Part shown: piece after piece, positions 5,040 through 9,153 of the stretch | Layout: every line of letters begins with the position of its first letter | Numbering within the stretch: the stretch's first letter is position 1 | Assembly (NCBI GenBank): GCA_947381875.1 | Contig: CANCXY010000133.1 | Location: forward strand, 1 to 9,153 | Source of the DNA: an uncultured Clostridia bacterium | GTDB taxonomy: Bacteria; Bacillota; Clostridia; Oscillospirales; Ruminococcaceae | DNA length: 9,153 bases | Direction of reading: 5' to 3' | Made by a program: the position numbers and the translations under genes | The notes under the pieces: model-generated | Databases searched by the model: none | The model's input: only the letters and a program-made list of their open reading frames with translations | Told to the model about the DNA's origin: nothing

Positions 5040-5653
5040 TTACTGTACCGCACCCACCGGCTGTCCGGGCCGGGCCTTTCCGCCGTCAGGCCGTCCGTCG
5101 GCAGGCACACGGCCTCCTCCAACTGGCGCGGCTCCGTGCGGGCGGACGCCATTTCCAAACAAATCGCCTCCGGGCCGGCTGTCTCCCACAGCGCTTCGCC
5201 CTCCGCCATCAGCGGCCGGAACGACGTCCGCGCCAATGCGTGCAGGGCGCCGGGCCGCAAGGTATAGCCGTAGGCGCTCTGCCGGTCCAGGCGCATCGCG
5301 TCCCGGAACGCGTCCGCCAGCTCCCCGGCGGAACAGTCCGTCGGGCAAAACCAGCTCTGGTACTCCGACCAATCGGCCGTTGTGAAAGCGAAGCTGATAT
5401 AGTACTCTGTCTCCTCGCCCCCGCTTTGTCCGGCGGATTCCAGCTTTTTCACAAGCAGGAACCAGGTATCCTCCGTACCGGGGAGGCGGCCAAAGCCCTT
5501 GCGCACCATCCCCTGGCCGAAACAGCGTTTCAAAAATTCCGGCACGCAGGGCTGCAACTCGTAATCCTGTGTGCGGTCGGGGTCGAGGGTAACACCCCCC
5601 GGCACATAGCCTACCGGGGACGCGGAATAGGAACAGTGAAAATAGGCTTTCAT
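4784..5653 (-). CDS. Single-pass membrane protein of the GTPase operon, unknown family (possible frameshift near the 3' end)
   Basis: This is the third gene of the minus-strand operon. Its ATG (5653) lies 8 bases after the previous stop, with a GAGGT binding site in the gap. In the uninterrupted frame it gives 289 residues. Residues ~1-200 form a soluble domain (SYSASPVGYVPGG near the start, EYYISFAFTTADWSEYQSWF around 82-101) that I do not assign to a family. A KKKR cluster (205-208) precedes one transmembrane helix (about 209-230, AWIWAAVCVSLALMIACFF), so the N-terminal domain should be cytoplasmic. After the helix the frame gives ~58 low-complexity residues. The -1 frame instead encodes a well-formed helical tail ending at 4632. 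Homopolymers A9 and T7 flank the helix codons. It is likely the membrane partner of the two GTPases. Confidence 0.7.
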   Translation of the reverse strand: MKAYFHCSYSASPVGYVPGGVTLDPDRTQDYELQPCVPEFLKRCFGQGMVRKGFGRLPGTEDTWFLLVKKLESAGQSGGEETEYYISFAFTTADWSEYQSWFCPTDCSAGELADAFRDAMRLDRQSAYGYTLRPGALHALARTSFRPLMAEGEALWETAGPEAICLEMASARTEPRQLEEAVCLPTDGLTAERPGPDSRWVRYSKKKRALTAWIWAAVCVSLALMIACFFCGRQADGGNRRPAGARDTLSAPLPARMRLITPLPVQTRPVQAFRAAIGAPSMMQAACAR

Positions 5654-5661
5654 GGGCTACC

Positions 5662-6720
5662 TCACAGATGCAGGATGCCTTTGGAGACAAGGCAGTAGCC
5701 GTCCCCGCGCGTCTTTGCTTTCTCGCCGACGGCCTGGGCCTGCGTCAGGTAATCTTTCGCGCCGGCCCATTGCAGCACCGACTGCTCGAACCACGCCCAC
5801 AGGGAACCAAAAAGCCCCTTGCCGCGCTGCTCCCGCTGCCGCTTTGCCACCTCGAACACAAAGGCGAGGGTGTAGATCATGGGCATTTCACACCATTTCG
5901 GCTCCGGCCCGCTGACGTTCATATCCGGGAAATGATAGAGCGGCCTGCGGGGGCGTCCGTCGGGGTCCTCCGCAATCTCCCCCGCCTCGTCCCGCTCAAA
6001 CCGGCTGAACTCCGCCCCGCCCAGGGTGAGGATGGGCGTCACGGCAATGGAGACAGGCGCTGTCATGCCCGCGAGGCCGGGCTGCTGCAAATACTGGATC
6101 AGCTCCGCATACGCCTTCTGCACGGCCTCCGACACTTCCTCCATGCGGCCCTCGTTGTAATACCGCTCGCATTTGAGCGGCACAAACAGCACCATCCCCG
6201 GCCCTTTTTCCAAAGAGGCGAACTTGACGGTTTTCAGCATGCTCGTCACGCGGCTGCACCGGTTCAGCGGCTCGTTGTAGAGCCCGCCCGCCTCCATCAG
6301 GTGCGGCGTGTCGATGGCGATCAGAACGATGCGGCTCTTGTCCATTTCCTGCTGGAGCTGCCCCGCGAAATCCTTCTGGGTGAACCATTCGCCCGGCACA
6401 TCCACAAAATCCACACAGATGCTGCTGTTCTTGTTTTTCAGGCCCACATGGAGCGGGATATGCGCGATGTCCGGCGTCGCCTGGTGGTTGGGGGAGAAGG
6501 TGCGCTCGCTCTCCTTTTTCTGGAAATAGCGCAGCATTTCCTGCCACTTTTTGGAGAGCGCCTCATCCGCCTCGAAATCGTCGGCGTTCAGCACAAGCGA
6601 GGAGTCTTTGAGCGCGCCGGTGAAACATTTCTTCATGGCCGCCAGCACGCTTGTTTTCCCGCACCGCCGCCCGCCCACCATCATGACATGGATCCGCAGG
6701 GCCTCACTGGTTTTTCCCAT
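5662..6720 (-). CDS. P-loop GTPase, TRAFAC/double-GTPase-like, second gene of the operon
   Basis: The frame is open back to 6801, but I choose the ATG at 6720 because it overlaps the upstream stop (TAATG) and an AAAGGAA site precedes it. The product has 352 residues. The P-loop is GGRRCGKTS (16-24) after the strand RIHVMMV. The G3 segment is DFVDVPGEW (104-112), a DxxG. FVPLKCE (179-185) is a degenerate form of the N/TKxD guanine-specificity motif. A conserved-looking segment LYHFPDMNVSGPEPKW (261-276) and an aromatic helix (GLFGSLWAWFEQSV) follow. This matches small bacterial GTPases that occur paired with other GTPases in conflict-type or membrane-associated operons. GTP as substrate is likely but not proven by the motifs. 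No transmembrane helix is evident. Confidence 0.8.
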   Translation of the reverse strand: MGKTSEALRIHVMMVGGRRCGKTSVLAAMKKCFTGALKDSSLVLNADDFEADEALSKKWQEMLRYFQKKESERTFSPNHQATPDIAHIPLHVGLKNKNSSICVDFVDVPGEWFTQKDFAGQLQQEMDKSRIVLIAIDTPHLMEAGGLYNEPLNRCSRVTSMLKTVKFASLEKGPGMVLFVPLKCERYYNEGRMEEVSEAVQKAYAELIQYLQQPGLAGMTAPVSIAVTPILTLGGAEFSRFERDEAGEIAEDPDGRPRRPLYHFPDMNVSGPEPKWCEMPMIYTLAFVFEVAKRQREQRGKGLFGSLWAWFEQSVLQWAGAKDYLTQAQAVGEKAKTRGDGYCLVSKGILHL

Positions 6721-8993
6721 TATGGCTGTTCCTTTCCTGTGTCGATCTGGAAATACCCGTCCGCGGCGCAGGCGTGTACCTGCTCGGTCAGGCTCCGCCA
6801 CTCCCCGGCCTGGCCGGCCTGGACAACATAGCGGTCGTGTTCCTCTTTCCAGATCAGGGGTATATGGTCCTCATACAGATAGCGCCACTCGGTCTTTACG
6901 TCCTTTTCCGTCTGCCTGTCCCCGTCGTACCGGCGGGCGAAGGCGGCGCGGTCGTAGAAATCCCACAGCACCGCGTACATTGCCCGGCTGGGGAACGCCT
7001 GGAAATCGGCAAGCTGCCTGGCAACATTGGTGTGGACCCGTTCGAGCGCGTCCATCAGGATATCCTGTATCTCGCGCGCCATTTCCTCTACGGCGGGGTA
7101 ATCTTTGGAGACGGCGGGCTTGGGGGTGCGCACGTTCCAGTCGATGGCGTCGAGGCAGCAGCGCACCCCATAGATGAGGGAATCCTCCATTTTCAGCTCA
7201 AAGTTTTCCAGGGCCTGTACCGCCTGCACAATCAGCGGATACTGCCCGGCCTCCTCCAATTTGGCGCGCAGGGCGGCGAGCCACTGCTGGGGGTCGTGCG
7301 TACCGGTGCCCACGATATATTGCAGCCGCCCCATCTCCTCGCCGGCCAGTGCCTGCACCGCCTCCTGTTTCATCTCCATCACCACTTCCCGCAGCGTCGT
7401 ATTCAACTGCAAAAAGTCGTTGATGATCTGCAACCGGAGCTGATCGGTGAGCGCTTCCAGCACGTTGTCGCGTTTCAGGGTGCCGTCGCGCAGCCCGCGC
7501 AGGATATCCTCCTCGGAGGGCACGCAGAGCAGGATACCCCGCAGCTTTTCCTCCACGGCCTGCCGGAGCGCGGCGCAGGGCGGGAATTTCCCCCCGTTGC
7601 ACTGGGGGCCGCGCTGGATATACAGCATGCGGAGCTGGTTCGTCATCCGGGCAATCACGCCGCCACTGCCATTGATCTTCGCGTCCAGTTCGCGGCGTTC
7701 GTCGAGGTTGATGGAAGCGCCCATCGCGCGCTCCACCTGGCTGCTGACGGCCCTGTACGCGCGCTCCAATTTTTGCATCTGCGCGTTGGCGCGCGCAAGG
7801 ATCATGCGGTCGATCGCGGCGAGGTTCCGGGACATCTGTTCCAGCACGGGGATCAGCAGTTTTTCCTCGACCTCGGCCTGTTCCCAGCAGTTCACATCGA
7901 GGTACCGAGCCACGGGAAGCTCCTTGCCGCGCAGGTCGGCGATGAGGCGGGGGATCATGGCGGCGTTGCCGCCCTTTTCGGTCTCCACGCGGTTGAGCAG
8001 CCAAAAGAGCATCTGGCGGGCATATTCGGGCGAGACGGTATCGGCAATCTTCTGCACCAGTTCATAATCCTCGCGGGCCACGCGGGGGCGCAGGGGGTCG
8101 GGGCGCAGCATCAGGACCACGGCGTCGCTCTCCTCGCGCACGGTCTCCAGCATGGCGTCCTCCACGCCCAGCGAGGTAGCGCCGGTGCCGACGGTATCCA
8201 CCAGAACGAGCCTGCCGCACTGCGCGCAGGGGAACGCGGAAAAGATACGCGCTTCCTTCACGCCCAGGTAAGTATAGTATTTCTTCTCCACATCCCGGCT
8301 GCTGTACTGTGCCACATAAGCTTCTATCTCCTCCTGCGGCACGGTGACACACCTGCCCAGCCACGCCTGAAGCTCCGCGGTATGGGCGATATACTTTTCC
8401 AGATGTTCCAGGAGGGCAGTCTCCTCCACCTGGTCGAACCGGATATGCAGCCTGCCCGTATCGAACCGGGAGACTTCCGCGAGGGAATGCACCTGGCAGT
8501 CGAGGGAAGGCGCGATGGCTTTCAAATAGCGGTTGACGATGGCGATATATTCGGTCTCGGTATAGAAGGTAATCTGGGCCTGCGTCTGCCCGCCGGGCCG
8601 GTTGGCGATGACGGAGCGCGCGCCCGTGCAGTCCGTGCCATCCGCCGAGGGGATGATATCGCCCCCCAGCCCGCTGATGCGCTGCAAAACCAGGCTTTTT
8701 CCCTGCCCGGCGCGACCGACAAACCCGATATGCACCTCCTCCCGCGAAAAGCGCTTTTGCAAACGCTTCAGTTGACGCACCGCGTCGCCCTGCGCCTCAT
8801 AAAAAGGTTTGGTAGAAATGCCCGTCAGCTTCTCCATCCCTTCCGGCGGCAGGCTGGCCCCCGAAGCGCGGAACGCCTCCAGCGCCTCCACGGCCCTCCC
8901 CGCGCGCTCCACCCGTTCCAGCGCCTCGCCAATCTTCGGCAGCAGCTTCTTTCGCTCCGCTATGATGGCTTCGATCTGCCTGGGAATGTCCAT
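6720..8993 (-). CDS. Dynamin-like large GTPase, first gene of the operon
   Basis: The ATG at 8993 has an AGAGGAAGG site just upstream. The product has 757 residues. An N-terminal coiled coil (~1-45) leads to the P-loop GRAGQGKS (93-100). Switch-region threonines follow in GTDCTGARS (119-127), then G3 DTVG (266-269) and NRVE (334-337) at the G4 position, where NKxD is usual. The long insert between switch I and G3 (~140 residues) and the mostly helical, coiled-coil-rich remainder (~380-757) are typical of bacterial dynamin-like proteins, which assemble on membranes and remodel or seal them. A CAQC pair (256-259) sits just before the G3 strand. SrfC-type P-loop proteins are an alternative relative. 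The downstream gene starts on its stop codon, so the products are probably made in balanced amounts. Confidence 0.8.
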   Translation of the reverse strand: MDIPRQIEAIIAERKKLLPKIGEALERVERAGRAVEALEAFRASGASLPPEGMEKLTGISTKPFYEAQGDAVRQLKRLQKRFSREEVHIGFVGRAGQGKSLVLQRISGLGGDIIPSADGTDCTGARSVIANRPGGQTQAQITFYTETEYIAIVNRYLKAIAPSLDCQVHSLAEVSRFDTGRLHIRFDQVEETALLEHLEKYIAHTAELQAWLGRCVTVPQEEIEAYVAQYSSRDVEKKYYTYLGVKEARIFSAFPCAQCGRLVLVDTVGTGATSLGVEDAMLETVREESDAVVLMLRPDPLRPRVAREDYELVQKIADTVSPEYARQMLFWLLNRVETEKGGNAAMIPRLIADLRGKELPVARYLDVNCWEQAEVEEKLLIPVLEQMSRNLAAIDRMILARANAQMQKLERAYRAVSSQVERAMGASINLDERRELDAKINGSGGVIARMTNQLRMLYIQRGPQCNGGKFPPCAALRQAVEEKLRGILLCVPSEEDILRGLRDGTLKRDNVLEALTDQLRLQIINDFLQLNTTLREVVMEMKQEAVQALAGEEMGRLQYIVGTGTHDPQQWLAALRAKLEEAGQYPLIVQAVQALENFELKMEDSLIYGVRCCLDAIDWNVRTPKPAVSKDYPAVEEMAREIQDILMDALERVHTNVARQLADFQAFPSRAMYAVLWDFYDRAAFARRYDGDRQTEKDVKTEWRYLYEDHIPLIWKEEHDRYVVQAGQAGEWRSLTEQVHACAADGYFQIDTGKEQP

Positions 8994-9014
8994 ATCCTTC
9001 CTCTGCCTCCTTCC

Positions 9015-9153
9015 CCAAAGGGCGCCGCCCTTTGGAATCCTGCCGGGCTGCCGCCCGGACCTGCCCAGAGGCGCTGCCTCTGGACTCCGCCGGGCGCTGC
9101 CCGGACCTGCCCAGAGGCGCTGCCTCTGGACTCCGCCGGGCGCTGCCCGGACC
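9015..9153. repeat. Tandem 46-bp palindromic repeat upstream of the GTPase operon, right copy of the intergenic repeat family
   Basis: Two full 46-bp units start at 9061 and 9107, and the array continues past the window edge. Each unit holds two hairpins: CCAGAGGC-GCT-GCCTCTGG and CCGGGC-GCT-GCCCGG. A diverged first unit (9015-9058) has CCAAAGGGC/GCCCTTTGG and CCGGGC/GCCCGG. The same elements occur inverted at 4551-4620. The array fills the visible space upstream of the operon's first gene, so any promoter is within it or beyond the window. Confidence 0.9.

Noticed and set aside
4762..5385. A 207-codon plus-strand frame opposite the membrane protein gene
   Set aside because: Its product is dominated by R, P, S and A, typical of an antisense shadow, and the operon on the other strand explains the sequence.
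5668..6831. A 387-codon open frame on the plus strand, opposite the second GTPase gene
   Set aside because: It is antisense to a gene with clear GTPase motifs, is rich in H, R, P and L as expected from GC-rich mirror reading, and has no recognisable domain.
7447..8067. A 206-codon plus-strand frame opposite the dynamin-like gene
   Set aside because: It is serine and arginine rich without motifs, and lies wholly within the well-supported minus-strand gene.

Overview
The window looks like part of a high-GC Firmicutes chromosome, probably a Clostridia member of the Oscillospiraceae type. This rests on strong AGGAGG-type ribosome binding sites, a tRNA-Lys with encoded CCA behind a perfect consensus sigma-A promoter, GC-rich coding sequence, and GC-rich palindromic repeats between genes. 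The assignment is an inference from style, not from a marker gene.

Left part (1 to about 4325, plus strand): the end of an integrated phage-like element. In order it holds a RecA/RepA-type AAA ATPase (5' end outside the window), a compact iteron cluster that looks like a replication origin, five small genes (two Cys-rich peptides, a helix-turn-helix protein, a one-pass membrane peptide, a small helical protein), a sigma-70-like factor, a terminase small subunit and a zinc-ribbon protein. A duplicated fragment of the terminase tail and a poorly coding stretch with a terminator follow. No terminase large subunit or structural gene follows. Near the end, an 11-bp-periodic TGTGCC repeat array sits about 80 bp from the tRNA gene, as expected for an integrase arm-site region next to an attachment site. 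The order replication ATPase, origin, small genes, terS, attachment site fits either a decayed prophage or a phage satellite resembling PICI elements.

Middle (4277 to 4640): a bidirectional terminator, tRNA-Lys(TTT) on the minus strand, its promoter, and a cluster of GC-rich palindromes.

Right part (4632 to 8993, minus strand): a tightly coupled three-gene operon read from right to left. It encodes a 757-residue dynamin-like GTPase, a 352-residue second P-loop GTPase (stop and start overlap, TAATG), and a protein of unknown family with one transmembrane helix (8-bp gap). The third gene appears to continue in the -1 frame after homopolymer runs, which suggests slippage, phase variation or a recent frameshift. 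Two different GTPases plus a membrane partner suggest a membrane-associated GTPase machine. Its function is not known to me, and it is the best candidate here for an undescribed system.

Inverted copies of the same palindromic repeat family flank this operon (about 4551-4620 and 9015-9153). The right-hand copy is a 46-bp tandem repeat running off the window.
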